A DNA stretch of 64,000 bases from Oceanicaulis sp. HTCC2633 (lineage in GTDB: Bacteria; Pseudomonadota; Alphaproteobacteria; Caulobacterales; Maricaulaceae). Location: assembly GCF_000152745.1 (NCBI RefSeq), contig NZ_CH672428.1, positions 2,757,425 to 2,821,424 of the forward strand, written 5' to 3'. This document shows positions 42,948-51,955 of this stretch, in pieces. Within the stretch, counting starts at the first letter, position 1; each line of letters begins with the position of its first letter. Position numbers and translations under genes: made by a program. Under the pieces are notes generated by a model. The model was not told where the DNA came from. It searched no databases and saw only the letters and a list, made by a program, of their open reading frames with translations.

Positions 42948-43676
42948 TTAAGCGGCAGCCTCGGACTCCTCGTCCGGAGAGCTGGTGTTGGAATTGGCGG
43001 GGGCGCTGCTCGCCTCGCGCACGCTGGTCACCAGAGAGGCAGGCAGCACAAGTTCGCCATTGGCGAAGCTGACCTGGGCCTGACCGCCGCTCATCTCCAC
43101 GCCCGTGACCCGGTGTGAAACGCGGGTGGCGTAATCAATGGCGTTCTTGTCGGCATCCTTGGCGATGATCTCGATCTCGTAGACGCCTTCAGGCAGGGTG
43201 TTGCCAGCCTGATCCTTGCCGTCCCAGGTCACTGCATGGACGCCTTCGCCCGTCTCGCCATCCAGGCGACGGACTTGCGTGCCCTTCTCGTCGAAGATCA
43301 GGATCTCGACGCTGTCCGCTTCCTGAGACAGGCCGTATTCCCACGCCGCCTCACCATCCTGCAGGAGGTTGTAGCGGGTGTTCACAGTGGCTTCCTTGCC
43401 GATGAAGTCGAGCGCCTTGAGCTGGGCGTCGCTTTGCTGAAGCGCCAGCAGGGCCTCGAGGGATTCATTGGAGGCGATCTGTTGCTCGACCGAGGAGAAC
43501 TGGACCAGTTGCTGGACGAACTGTTCGGATTCCAGCGGGTCGAGCGGATCCTGGTTTTTCAGCTGCTCGGTCAGCAGTGTCAGGAAGGTGTCGAAATTGT
43601 CCGCAAGGCCAGCGGTCGCAAGCTTTGACTGGCTTTGCGCTTGCTGGGTTTGGGCGGCTGCATTGACTTCGGTCAT
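42948..43676 (-). CDS. flgD: flagellar hook-cap protein FlgD
   Basis: 242 residues. The N-terminal FLTLLTEQLKNQDPLDPLES is the FlgD signature, followed by QLVQFSSVEQQI and an FlgD Ig-like domain (VHAVTWDGKDQAGNTLPEGV). The cap is needed for FlgE polymerisation. Sixteen bases after fliK and about 100 before flgE. Confidence 0.95.
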   Translation of the reverse strand: MTEVNAAAQTQQAQSQSKLATAGLADNFDTFLTLLTEQLKNQDPLDPLESEQFVQQLVQFSSVEQQIASNESLEALLALQQSDAQLKALDFIGKEATVNTRYNLLQDGEAAWEYGLSQEADSVEILIFDEKGTQVRRLDGETGEGVHAVTWDGKDQAGNTLPEGVYEIEIIAKDADKNAIDYATRVSHRVTGVEMSGGQAQVSFANGELVLPASLVTSVREASSAPANSNTSSPDEESEAAA

Positions 43677-43692
43677 GATCTCGCTCTTCTGC

Positions 43693-45600
43693 TCAGGCGA
43701 TCAGATTGACGCCGGCGCGCTGGCTCACGGCGAAGCCGTAGAGCGCGTCAGCAAGGGGGGCGGCGGGCAGGTCGGTCTCGACCTCCACGGTGAACCGGTT
43801 CCGGGCGGCGAATCCGTCCGGCGCGCTGTGCGCCTCGTCCTGGAAGCCGTTGAACGCGCCATTGTCCTCGCTCAGCGAGAAGGACAGGCCGTCCTCGCCC
43901 AGCTCGAGGCCGGCGTCGGCCAGCGCCTTTTCAAGGTCTTTCGAATTGCGTTGCAGTTCGGACAGGGTGTCGGCGCGCTCTGCGCTCAGGACGGCGGACA
44001 CCTTGTTGTCCGGTCCCAGCTCGAGACGGACTTCAACCCGGCCCAGCTCCGGCGGATCCAGACGGATGTCGAAGACCCGCCCGCCATCATTGAATTTGCG
44101 CGCGATCTGCGCCGCCAGGGTGTGGGTGGTCGTCGGAGCGAAGCGGGAGGCGGCATGCGCCTGGGGATGGTGCGAGGGGCGAGCGGCCTCGATGCGCGGT
44201 TCGGCCCGCACCGTACTCATGTCGAGTTCCGCATCGACCGTGTCGGCAGGCGCGTCCATGGGCGCCTCTTCCGCTATCAGGCTCTCCTGAAGCAACCAGG
44301 CGAGGGGATCGGTCGGGGCGTTCGCCGGAGCGACAGGTTGCGGCGTCGGGCGCGCTGTCGGCGTAGCGGCGTCCGGGGCTGCAGATCTGTTGGCGCCGGA
44401 GTCGGGTGCGCCCTGGGGCGTCGGCGTCTTGGCGCCCGCATCGCTCTTGTCGGCATGCCGGGACTTGTTCTGCATGCCCGGCGCCCGGTCCGAGTCCGCG
44501 CTCTGGGCTTGCTGCTGGGCCTGTTTGAAGGCGGCCTGCACCGAGGCGGCGGCCTCGGCCGGATCCGCGACAGTTTCGGCGGACCGGCTCTGACCCTGGG
44601 TCGGCTCGGGCGCGTTCTTTCCGGCGGGGGCCGTCTCGGCGGACTTCGCTTGCGCCTTGTCCGCATCAGCGTTTGCTTGCGGCGCGGCGTCCTTGGATGC
44701 CGGTGAGCTATCGGGCGTGCTCCGGACCTGCTGACGCGAGTCGTCAGAGCGGACAGCCTCGGCGCGTGCGGTCTGCGCATCGCGCACGGCGCGCGCCGCG
44801 TCGGCTTCGGCGTCAGCCTCGCCATCAGCGGATGACGCGGATCGGGCGGCTGACGGCTCGACCGTGCCTTCGGGCTCCGGCTCTAGCTCCGGCTCGGGGG
44901 CAGGCTGGGTCTGTTGGGGGGCGGTCTGTTCGGTCCGGGCGCGCGCCTGCTCTCCGGCTGCGGGCTGCGCCCCATCAGCGGGCGACTGGCGCGGTGCGTC
45001 AGAGGACTTGGCGGCGCTGTCCGGTTTGACGGCGATGGTTTCGTCCGGGGCGGCGTCGTTCTGCGCAGCGGCGGCGGGCGTGATCGGCGCCGCGCTGTCT
45101 TGCGCGCCTGCACGTGCCTGCGATTGGGACAGCGACTGTGCGTCAGAGGTCTCGGGTCCGGCTTTGCCCGCTCCGGACGGCAGAACGGCCTGCGCACGCG
45201 CTTCAGCCCCGGTCTTTGCCTCGGCGTCCGCCGCTTTGGATGAGGTGGCGGCAGTCTCGGCCGTCGCCGCGGTTTCCTGGGCGTCGGTTACGGCCTGGGA
45301 AAAGACTTCGTTGAGGGCCAGAGCCGGGTTCGCGGTTTCCGGACCCTGAGGATCTGGAGTCTGGCTCTGCGCCTCGCGGGCGTCCTCCGGCTTGGTCGAA
45401 GCGCTTGCTTCGCGATTCTTGCCCTCACGCGCGCTTTCGGACTTGCGCTCGGCCTTGTCCGGACGGGAGGCTTTCTCGGCGCCGCTCTCACGGTTTCCGG
45501 GCAGCGCAAACGTCTGCGCATCCTCGCCCGACGCACGTTGAGCGCGCTTCGGGCTGGGGATTGTCGGCGCAGGGGCCGGAGGCAGACGGTCGAGCGGCAT
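43693..45600 (-). CDS. fliK: flagellar hook-length control protein FliK
   Basis: 635 residues from the ATG at 45600. An open frame extends to a TTG at 45711, but the sigma-54 promoter at 45696-45710 lies on that extension and would start the mRNA downstream of it, so the ATG is chosen. Residues 1-480 are a low-complexity Ala/Pro/Glu/Gln/Ser ruler. The C-terminal Flg_hook domain shows IRLDPPELGRVEVRLELGPD and SAVLSAERADTLSELQRNS, which trigger the export specificity switch. First gene of the hook operon, with flgD and flgE behind it. Confidence 0.92.
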   Translation of the reverse strand: MPLDRLPPAPAPTIPSPKRAQRASGEDAQTFALPGNRESGAEKASRPDKAERKSESAREGKNREASASTKPEDAREAQSQTPDPQGPETANPALALNEVFSQAVTDAQETAATAETAATSSKAADAEAKTGAEARAQAVLPSGAGKAGPETSDAQSLSQSQARAGAQDSAAPITPAAAAQNDAAPDETIAVKPDSAAKSSDAPRQSPADGAQPAAGEQARARTEQTAPQQTQPAPEPELEPEPEGTVEPSAARSASSADGEADAEADAARAVRDAQTARAEAVRSDDSRQQVRSTPDSSPASKDAAPQANADADKAQAKSAETAPAGKNAPEPTQGQSRSAETVADPAEAAASVQAAFKQAQQQAQSADSDRAPGMQNKSRHADKSDAGAKTPTPQGAPDSGANRSAAPDAATPTARPTPQPVAPANAPTDPLAWLLQESLIAEEAPMDAPADTVDAELDMSTVRAEPRIEAARPSHHPQAHAASRFAPTTTHTLAAQIARKFNDGGRVFDIRLDPPELGRVEVRLELGPDNKVSAVLSAERADTLSELQRNSKDLEKALADAGLELGEDGLSFSLSEDNGAFNGFQDEAHSAPDGFAARNRFTVEVETDLPAAPLADALYGFAVSQRAGVNLIA

Positions 45601-45695
45601 GAGCGTAAGGCTCCGCAAATCATCAAGCTGATGCGCCGCGTTTTGCTGCGTCGAGGGGGCGGGACCTTTTGTCCAGCCGAGGTCGATCCTGTCCT

Positions 45696-45710
45696 TCAAG
45701 GGGCGTGCCA
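45696..45710 (-). promoter_or_regulatory. sigma-54 promoter of the fliK-flgD-flgE operon
   Basis: On the minus strand TGGCACG-CCCC-TTGA: a perfect -24 element (TGGCACG) with GG ten bases from a GA in place of the consensus GC at -12. Predicted start about 12 bases downstream, near 45684, which is upstream of the fliK ATG. Confidence 0.7.
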
Positions 45711-45843
45711 ATTATCGAAATCCAAAAAGTGCATATAAAACAATGAATAAACTTGTCATTAGGAATTGAATTCGGCGCCGATCGGCAGATTTTCCCCCGC
45801 TGGGCATGACGGAATTGCCGAGCGCTCGGGCCAGTATCCGGTT
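45711..45843. promoter_or_regulatory. A/T-rich spacer with palindromes between divergent flagellar promoters (candidate FlbD/IHF control region)
   Basis: Between the two sigma-54 promoters, 45711-45773 is about three-quarters A/T by my count, in a GC-rich genome. The palindromes GCCGATCGGC (45777-45786) and CCGAGCGCTCGG (45818-45829) follow. Caulobacter has ftr enhancers for FlbD and an IHF site between its divergent hook operon and flgK operon (flbG and flaN); this region is the positional counterpart. The binding sites are inferred. Confidence 0.5.
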
Positions 45844-45858
45844 TGGCCCGTTGCTTGC
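45844..45858 (+). promoter_or_regulatory. sigma-54 promoter of flgK-flgL
   Basis: TGGCCCG-TTGC-TTGC: GG and GC separated by exactly ten bases, matching TGGCACG-N4-TTGC with one change. Predicted start near 45870, leaving a leader of about 180 bases before the flgK ATG. Confidence 0.8.
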
Positions 45859-46048
45859 GCTGTAGTGGGCAGCCAGTCGGCAAGCGCACATGGGCGCGAG
45901 TCCGCCAGGGCCAAGAAAAACCTTTAAAACAAAGGTGCTTATTGGGTTTCCGGGTCGGGTTCCAGGCGTCGCGTTCTTCAGGCTGGCTAGGAAAATTCTG
46001 CCGCCAAATGGGTAAAATCGCCCCGGCGGAGCGGTATTGGAGGCGCAC

Positions 46049-48175
46049 ATGGCGCTCAATTCTGTGATCGGCAACGCCCTGTCCGGACTCAGGGCCTCGC
46101 AGCTGGGTTTGCGCACGGCGTCCAACAATGTCGCTAACGTGAACACGCCAGGCTATGCGCGCACCGAGCTCGCCATCACCTCCCGCAATGTGGCGGGGCA
46201 GGGGATGGGCGTGGATGTGCGCGGGGTAGAACGCATCACCGATGAATACCTGCTCGCCGCGTCTGTGCGCGCCAATTCCGACTTCTCTGCGGCGACCGCG
46301 CGATACTCGGCGCTGGATCGCCTGCAGGCCCAGTTCGGCAGCACGTCTGACGAGAGCTCGATCTTCGGACGCCTGAACGCCGCTTTTGATTCCCTCAGCG
46401 CCGCCGCCGCCGACAGCGCCGAGACCGTGGCGCGTCTGAGCGCCGCCTCCGAACTGCAGACCTTCTTTGATGAGACCCAGCGCCTGTCGGTCGAGATGCG
46501 CACCCTGCGCAATGAAGCGGACACCCGGATCGGCTCAGGCATTGGCCGCATCAATGAAATCCTCAAGGAAATGCAGGACCTGAACCTGCAGGCGCAATCG
46601 CTGAACGCCAGTTCGGCCGACACCAGCGGCGCCGCCAACCGTCAGGTCGAGCTGCTGGACGAGCTGTCGAGCTATATCGATGTGCGCACCAACCGCCAGC
46701 CGGACGGACGCGTCTTCGTGTCCACAGCGGATGGCGTGGCGCTGCTGGACAACTCCCGGCTGCAGCTGGAGTACACCCCGGCCGGCACGGGCGCCTACGG
46801 TCTGGATTATGGCGAGATCACCGCCGTGGTCTCGGCGTCGGGCGCGCGCGTCGACCTGACCCAGAACATCACGTCGGGCGAGTTGCGCGGACTGATTGAT
46901 CTGCGTGACAAGGATCTGCCGCAACTGGCGGCCGCCCTGGCCGAATACGCCGCCGGCGCGGCGGACGCGCTGAACGCGGCGCATAACGACGCCACCGCCT
47001 ATCCGCCGCCCAACACGCTGACCGGCCGTGACACCAGCCTGGTAGGGGCGGATGTGCTGCAGGGTTCGGGCGCGGCCACGCTCGCCATCGTCAACAATGA
47101 CGGCACGCTGGTCCAGCAGGTGGCGATCACCGTCACCGGGACCGGTTTCACCGTGGACGGCAACGCCGCCAACTCGATCACCGACCTCGTCAACGAAATC
47201 AACACCGCGCTGGGCGGCAATGGGACGGCCAGTTTCACCAATGGGCGATTGAGCATTGATGCGGCGAACGCCAATCACGGCGTCGCCCTGGCCCAGGACA
47301 GCGCCAACCCCTCTTCCATCGGGGGACGGGGCTTTGCGCATTATTTCGGCCTCAATGACATCGTGGATTCCGACCGTCCGGCCTTCTTCGAGACCGGTCT
47401 GACCGCAACCAGCGCCCATGGCCTGGCCGGCGGCGGGGTGATGAGCTTCAAGGTGCTCGGTCCCAATGGCGGACGCACCGCAGATATCGATGTCAGCGTG
47501 GCCGGCGCCACCATCCAGGATCAGCTGAACGCGTTGAACGCGGCGGGCACCGGGCTCGGCGCCTACGGCTCGTTCGGCATGGACGGCAATGGCGAGATCA
47601 GTTTCACGCCGAACGCCGGGTTCGAGCAGTATGAGGTCGTCGTCACCGGCGACACCAGCGTGCGGACCGGCACGGGCAAGTCCTTCACCACCATTTTCGG
47701 CATGTCGGACGGCGCCCGGATGAGCCGGGCGGAAGGGTTCGAGGTGCGCCCGGCGATCCGGTCGGATTCCACGCTGCTGTCGATGGCCAAGCTGGACGTG
47801 ACGGGCGCGACGGTTCCGGGCGATCTGGTGGTGAGCGCCGGGGACAATCGTGGCGGCCAGGAGCTGGCGGCCGCGGGTCAGGCCAAGCGCACCTTTGATG
47901 ACGCTGGCAACATGAAGGGCGGCATGTCCACCCTGATCGAATATGGCGCGCGGGTTGCGGGCAAGGTCGGCTCTGTCGCCGCGGCCGCCCAACGCGCCGA
48001 GACCGCTGCGGAATCCGTGAAGGAAGCCGCCGATATCAAGCGGTCTGACGTTGAGGGGGTGAGTCTTGATGAAGAACTCGCCCGCATGATCCAGTTCCAG
48101 CAATCCTACAACGCCGCGGCGCGCCTTCTGCAGGCCGCCCGGGAGATGTCGGATACGCTGATCAACATCGTTTAG
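46049..48175 (+). CDS. flgK: flagellar hook-associated protein 1 FlgK
   Basis: 708 residues from the ATG at 46049 with TTGGAGG upstream; a TTG at 46037 is part of that ribosome site. N-terminal LSGLRASQLGLRTASNNVAN then VNTPGYAR is the rod/hook D0 signature. The large variable centre contains strand-rich repeats. The C-terminal VEGVSLDEELARMIQFQQSY closes the D0 domain. It joins hook and filament together with FlgL. Transcribed from the sigma-54 promoter at 45844; the Caulobacter counterpart is flaN. Confidence 0.96.
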   Translation: MALNSVIGNALSGLRASQLGLRTASNNVANVNTPGYARTELAITSRNVAGQGMGVDVRGVERITDEYLLAASVRANSDFSAATARYSALDRLQAQFGSTSDESSIFGRLNAAFDSLSAAAADSAETVARLSAASELQTFFDETQRLSVEMRTLRNEADTRIGSGIGRINEILKEMQDLNLQAQSLNASSADTSGAANRQVELLDELSSYIDVRTNRQPDGRVFVSTADGVALLDNSRLQLEYTPAGTGAYGLDYGEITAVVSASGARVDLTQNITSGELRGLIDLRDKDLPQLAAALAEYAAGAADALNAAHNDATAYPPPNTLTGRDTSLVGADVLQGSGAATLAIVNNDGTLVQQVAITVTGTGFTVDGNAANSITDLVNEINTALGGNGTASFTNGRLSIDAANANHGVALAQDSANPSSIGGRGFAHYFGLNDIVDSDRPAFFETGLTATSAHGLAGGGVMSFKVLGPNGGRTADIDVSVAGATIQDQLNALNAAGTGLGAYGSFGMDGNGEISFTPNAGFEQYEVVVTGDTSVRTGTGKSFTTIFGMSDGARMSRAEGFEVRPAIRSDSTLLSMAKLDVTGATVPGDLVVSAGDNRGGQELAAAGQAKRTFDDAGNMKGGMSTLIEYGARVAGKVGSVAAAAQRAETAAESVKEAADIKRSDVEGVSLDEELARMIQFQQSYNAAARLLQAAREMSDTLINIV

Positions 48176-48194
48176 GTCGGGAAGGGAGCTTAGA

Positions 48195-49106
48195 ATGAGA
48201 ATTTCCACCCAGGCCGCATCCCAGGCCGCCTTGAGCGATCTGATGCGCGCACAGCGTGAAGCCTATGATGCCCGCCAGCAGCTCGCCAGTGGCAAGAAGG
48301 CCCCGGATCTCAAAGGGTACGCCAACTCCGCCGAGACCATAATCGCCGCGAAGGCGGCCCAGAAACGCAGCGAGTCCTTCGTGGGCGCCAATGAGCGCGT
48401 GCTGAACCGGCTCGAGATCCAGGATCTCGCCTATCAGGAGCTCTCCACCGCCGCGACCGATCTGCGCACCGCGCTGACCACCAATGACGGCTCCTTCATG
48501 ATGGACAAGGTGCAGGAGGTGTTCGACCGGGCGTCAGCCGCCCTGAACATGCGCTTCAACGGCTCCTTTGTGTTCGGCGGACGCCGGACGGACGCCGTGC
48601 CCTTCACCGCCGATACGATCGCCGATCTGCAGGCGGCGGTGCCGGACGTCTCGGCCACCTTCCAGAACGCCGCAGACCGCCAGACCACCAAGATCGAGGA
48701 AACCATCACCATCGACGTCAACGCCACCGCATCCGAGGTCGGCACGGAGTTGATGGCCTCGATCGAACGCATTGCTGACTTCAACGCCGGGCCGGACGGT
48801 CCGTTTGACGGTCAGATCACCGAGAACCAGCAGGCCTTCCTCGAAACCGAACTGGCCAACATCATTTCCGCCTTCGACACCATCAATGTGGCGATGGCGG
48901 AGAACGGCGCTCGCCAGAAACAGCTCGAAGGCTCGATCACCGGCCATGAAAAGCGCTCGGACTATCTCGAGATCATGGTGGCGGGAATCGAGGATGCGGA
49001 CATGGCCGAAGCGGCCACCCGCTTCCAGCAGGCCCAGACCGCGGTCCAGGTGTCGGCGCAGACCTTTTCGCGTCTGAGCCAGATCAGCTTGCTGAATTAT
49101 CTCTAG
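48195..49106 (+). CDS. flgL: flagellar hook-associated protein 3 FlgL
   Basis: 303 residues; flagellin-like fold. N-terminal MRISTQAASQAALSDLMRAQ then QQLASGKKAPDLKGYANSAE, and C-terminal IEDADMAEAATRFQQAQTAV ending in SRLSQISLLNYL, typical of FlgL. Nineteen bases after flgK, so the two form an operon. Confidence 0.93.
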   Translation: MRISTQAASQAALSDLMRAQREAYDARQQLASGKKAPDLKGYANSAETIIAAKAAQKRSESFVGANERVLNRLEIQDLAYQELSTAATDLRTALTTNDGSFMMDKVQEVFDRASAALNMRFNGSFVFGGRRTDAVPFTADTIADLQAAVPDVSATFQNAADRQTTKIEETITIDVNATASEVGTELMASIERIADFNAGPDGPFDGQITENQQAFLETELANIISAFDTINVAMAENGARQKQLEGSITGHEKRSDYLEIMVAGIEDADMAEAATRFQQAQTAVQVSAQTFSRLSQISLLNYL

Positions 49107-49123
49107 GCGTTGACGGCGCGGGC

Positions 49124-49972
49124 CTAGTCGCCCGCGCTCTGCGCGCCCATCTGCCGGCCGCGTCGTTCGGCGGCGGCGACGGCGTTGCGCACCAGGCCCG
49201 GCAGCCCGCCCCCGCTCATCAGCGCATCCAGGCCCGCCTGGGTGGTGCCATTGGGGCTTGTCACATTGCGACGCAGCTCGTCCGGCTCGCCCAGACCCGC
49301 CTTCATCATCGCCCCGGCGCCGATCACGGTCTGCTTGGCCAGCGTCATCGCCAGCTCGCGCGACAGGCCTTCCGCTTCGGCCGCCGCGGCCAGGGCCTCG
49401 GTGAACAGGAAGACATAGGCGGGACCGGAGCCGGACACGGCTGTCACCGCATCCATCATCCGTTCGTCCGAGATCCACTCCACCAGGCCCGCCGGCTTGA
49501 GCAGTCTTTCAGCCTGACGGATCAGGGTTTTCGTATCAGCGGCCTCATTGGCGACGCAGACCGAGACGCCTTCGCCAATGGCGGCGGGCGTGTTGGGCAT
49601 GGCGCGCACGATGGGGCGTCCGGGCAGGGCGGCGGACAGGGTGCGCAGAGGCACGCCCGCGGCGATGGAGATCACCAGCGCGCCTTCCGGCAAATCCTCG
49701 CTCACCTTGCCGAGAACGGAGCGGACAAGGTCAGGCTTGATGGCGACGACCAGCGTATCCAGAGTGGCGGCGATCTGGCCGGTCAGGGCCGGGACGCATT
49801 TGACGCCATGGCTTTCCATCAGACCCTGGGCGCCCACGCCTGGTCTCGGATCGATCAGCACGATCTGGTCGGCGCTCACACCGCCGCGCGACTTGCGCAG
49901 CCAGCCCGAGGCCAGCGCGGAGCCCATGCGGCCTGCGCCGAGCAGGCCGATCCGCCCCTGTAAGTCTGCCAT
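49124..49972 (-). CDS. proC: pyrroline-5-carboxylate reductase
   Basis: 282 residues. N-terminal Rossmann motif GLLGAGRMGSALASGWL, middle VRAMPNTPAAIGEGVSV and the C-terminal signature VTSPNGTTQAGLDALMSGG. It makes proline from pyrroline-5-carboxylate with NAD(P)H. Likely operon with the upstream YbjN-like gene, 17 bases away. Convergent with flgL. Confidence 0.96.
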   Translation of the reverse strand: MADLQGRIGLLGAGRMGSALASGWLRKSRGGVSADQIVLIDPRPGVGAQGLMESHGVKCVPALTGQIAATLDTLVVAIKPDLVRSVLGKVSEDLPEGALVISIAAGVPLRTLSAALPGRPIVRAMPNTPAAIGEGVSVCVANEAADTKTLIRQAERLLKPAGLVEWISDERMMDAVTAVSGSGPAYVFLFTEALAAAAEAEGLSRELAMTLAKQTVIGAGAMMKAGLGEPDELRRNVTSPNGTTQAGLDALMSGGGLPGLVRNAVAAAERRGRQMGAQSAGD

Positions 49973-49989
49973 GTGCGTGTTCCGTGTCC

Positions 49990-50487
49990 TCAGGCTTCGC
50001 CGGCCGTGTCGAACATGGCGGCGGCCACTGCTTCAAGCGGAGTTTTACCGCTCCACAGCAGATAATGAAACGCCGGATACAGACGTTCGCCTGCTTCCTT
50101 GGCCGCTTCGATCATGGTGGCGGCCTGGGCGACGGAGACATTTTCCGCTTCCGGCAGGGTCAGCGCATGACGGAAGACAATGGTGCCGTCCTCGTGCCAG
50201 ATTTCGAAATGGCCGATCCACAGGCGCTCATTGAGGCGCGCCACCAGCTCGCACACATCCTTGTAGCGGCTGTCCGGCGTTTTCAGGTCCAGAGCCGCGA
50301 ACATGTGGATGACGTCGAGATCCGGGCGATAGGAAAACCAGATCTGGTGATCGCGCCAGGAGCCGGGAACCGCCATGTGCAGTTCCAGGTCGTCGCGCTC
50401 ATAGGCGTATTGAGCCGTCAGGACGGCTTGCTCGATGCTTTCCAGCGGATCCATCGAAACGACGGTTTCCTGGGTGGTGAGATCCAT
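49990..50487 (-). CDS. YbjN-domain protein
   Basis: 165 residues. The fold resembles type III secretion chaperones/YbjN: RPDLDVIHMFAALDLKTPDS, then VARLNERLWIGHFEIWHEDG and IVFRHALTLPEAENVSVAQA. No signal peptide. YbjN-domain proteins frequently precede proC in alphaproteobacteria; their function is not well defined. Confidence 0.85.
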   Translation of the reverse strand: MDLTTQETVVSMDPLESIEQAVLTAQYAYERDDLELHMAVPGSWRDHQIWFSYRPDLDVIHMFAALDLKTPDSRYKDVCELVARLNERLWIGHFEIWHEDGTIVFRHALTLPEAENVSVAQAATMIEAAKEAGERLYPAFHYLLWSGKTPLEAVAAAMFDTAGEA

Positions 50488-50602
50488 GATGGTCCTCTAG
50501 CCCCTCGCAGCGCCTGGCGACTCAGTGCGCCGCCCATGTCGGACGGTATGCCGCCCCGTCATCGGGGTGCAAGCGCTGTGCGTGGGGGATTTTGTAAGTG
50601 GT

Positions 50603-50908
50603 TTATTCAGCGGACTTTTTTGCTGTGGACGTCTTGGCCGCAGACTTGGCCCGGGTCGGCTTTTTCGCCGATTGGGCTTCCAGTTCGGCCAGGCGGGCCT
50701 CCAGCGATTCGAGCCGGGCGGCGCTGGCGTCCGCTTCGGCCCGCAGAGCTTCGAACTCGTCCCGGCTCACCAGATCCAGCTCGGACGCCATGCGTTCGGC
50801 CTGGGCGCGGAACACCGCGCGCGCTTCATCACCTGCGGCTTGCGCGGCGCTGAAGGCGTCGGTCATCAGATCGGCGAGATCTGCGAACAGGGGATTGCGT
50901 GACTGCAT
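50603..50908 (-). CDS. ubiK: UbiK-type accessory factor (BMFP domain protein)
   Basis: 101 residues from the ATG at 50908, chosen because the family begins at MQSRNPLFADLADLMTDAF. A coiled coil follows (SRDEFEALRAEADASAARLE), then a Lys/Ala-rich C-terminal tail (KKPTRAKSAAKTSTAKKSAE). BMFP/UbiK proteins assist ubiquinone synthesis complexes and interact with membranes. Divergent from lgt with about 130 bases between. Confidence 0.85.
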   Translation of the reverse strand: MQSRNPLFADLADLMTDAFSAAQAAGDEARAVFRAQAERMASELDLVSRDEFEALRAEADASAARLESLEARLAELEAQSAKKPTRAKSAAKTSTAKKSAE

Positions 50909-51036
50909 GACATCACCGTGTGCTCTGCTATGAAGACCCATATAGGCGTCGACGGGTCGGCTTAGCAATGCGCCGCCGCGCCGCCTGACAGTTAACAGCC
51001 GGTCCCGTCGGCCAAATTATTTTTCTGGAGCCTTTC

Positions 51037-51918
51037 ATGATAGGCGCATGCCCCGCCAGTTTCGACCTCATCGATCCGGTCCTGTTCACCCTTCCCAAGG
51101 TCTGGATCTTCGGTCCGTTTCCGATCCGCTGGTATGCGCTCGCCTATATCGCCGGCCTGTTCGGCGGTCTGGTCTGGGTGCTCCGACTCGTCTCGAACGA
51201 CGCGTTGTGGGGCACGACGCGCAAAACCCAGACTGCGCCCTATAGCCGGGCCTTCGTGGATGATCTCGTCTTGTGGATCATGATCGGGGTCATTGTCGGC
51301 GGGCGTCTGGGCTATGTACTCTTTTACAATACGTCGATGATCTGGGAGACGCCGCTGCGCGTCATCACCGGCATAACCGATGGCGGCATGAGCTTTCACG
51401 GCGGCCTGATCGGCGTGACCCTCGCCATGGTGCTGACCGCGCGCGCACACGCTGCGCCCTTGCTGCGGGTATCGGATGCGGTGGCGGCGGCGACGCCGAT
51501 CGGCCTGTTCTTCGGACGGATGGCGAACTTCATCAATGGCGAGCTTTGGGGGCGTCCGGCGCCGGACCTGCCCTGGGCCATGCGGTTTTCCGCCGACCCG
51601 ACCTGCCAGTTGCGCCATCCCAGCCAGCTTTATGAGGCGGCGCTTGAAGGTCTGGTGCTGTTCGTGATCCTGAGCGTGCTGATCTATCGCTTCAAGGCGC
51701 TGACCCGGCCCGGCCTGATCACAGGCGCCTTCCTGATCGGTTATGGCGTGTTCCGCGCGTTTGTGGAGCTGTTCCGCGAGCCCGACCGGCAGATGCCCGA
51801 AGCGCTGCAGGGCTATGTGACAATGGGCATGGTGTTGTGCATTCCCATGATCGCGCTGGGGGCCTATCTGGTCTGGCGCGCCCGCAAGGCCCCGGCTGTG
51901 GGCGAACGCGCCGCCTGA
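51037..51918 (+). CDS. lgt: prolipoprotein diacylglyceryl transferase
   Basis: 293 residues, TGGAG seven bases before the ATG. Seven-helix membrane enzyme with FPIRWYALAYIAGLFGG at the N-terminus, GGMSFHGGLIGV containing the essential His, and the Lgt signature GRMANFINGELWGR. Transfers diacylglycerol from phosphatidylglycerol to the lipobox Cys of prolipoproteins, here for example CpaD and TadD. Followed by a MidA-like methyltransferase, a common alphaproteobacterial pairing. Confidence 0.97.
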   Translation: MIGACPASFDLIDPVLFTLPKVWIFGPFPIRWYALAYIAGLFGGLVWVLRLVSNDALWGTTRKTQTAPYSRAFVDDLVLWIMIGVIVGGRLGYVLFYNTSMIWETPLRVITGITDGGMSFHGGLIGVTLAMVLTARAHAAPLLRVSDAVAAATPIGLFFGRMANFINGELWGRPAPDLPWAMRFSADPTCQLRHPSQLYEAALEGLVLFVILSVLIYRFKALTRPGLITGAFLIGYGVFRAFVELFREPDRQMPEALQGYVTMGMVLCIPMIALGAYLVWRARKAPAVGERAA

Positions 51919-51955
51919 GCCGGGACGATGCCTGAGCCAAGACAGGGACTGATCC

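Noticed and set aside
45601-45711. N-terminal extension of fliK to a TTG at 45711
   Set aside because: The sigma-54 promoter elements lie on this stretch, so the mRNA would start inside it; the ATG at 45600 is used.
46535-48208. 557-codon minus-strand frame opposite flgK
   Set aside because: FlgK is clear on the plus strand; the antisense frame has no coding signature.
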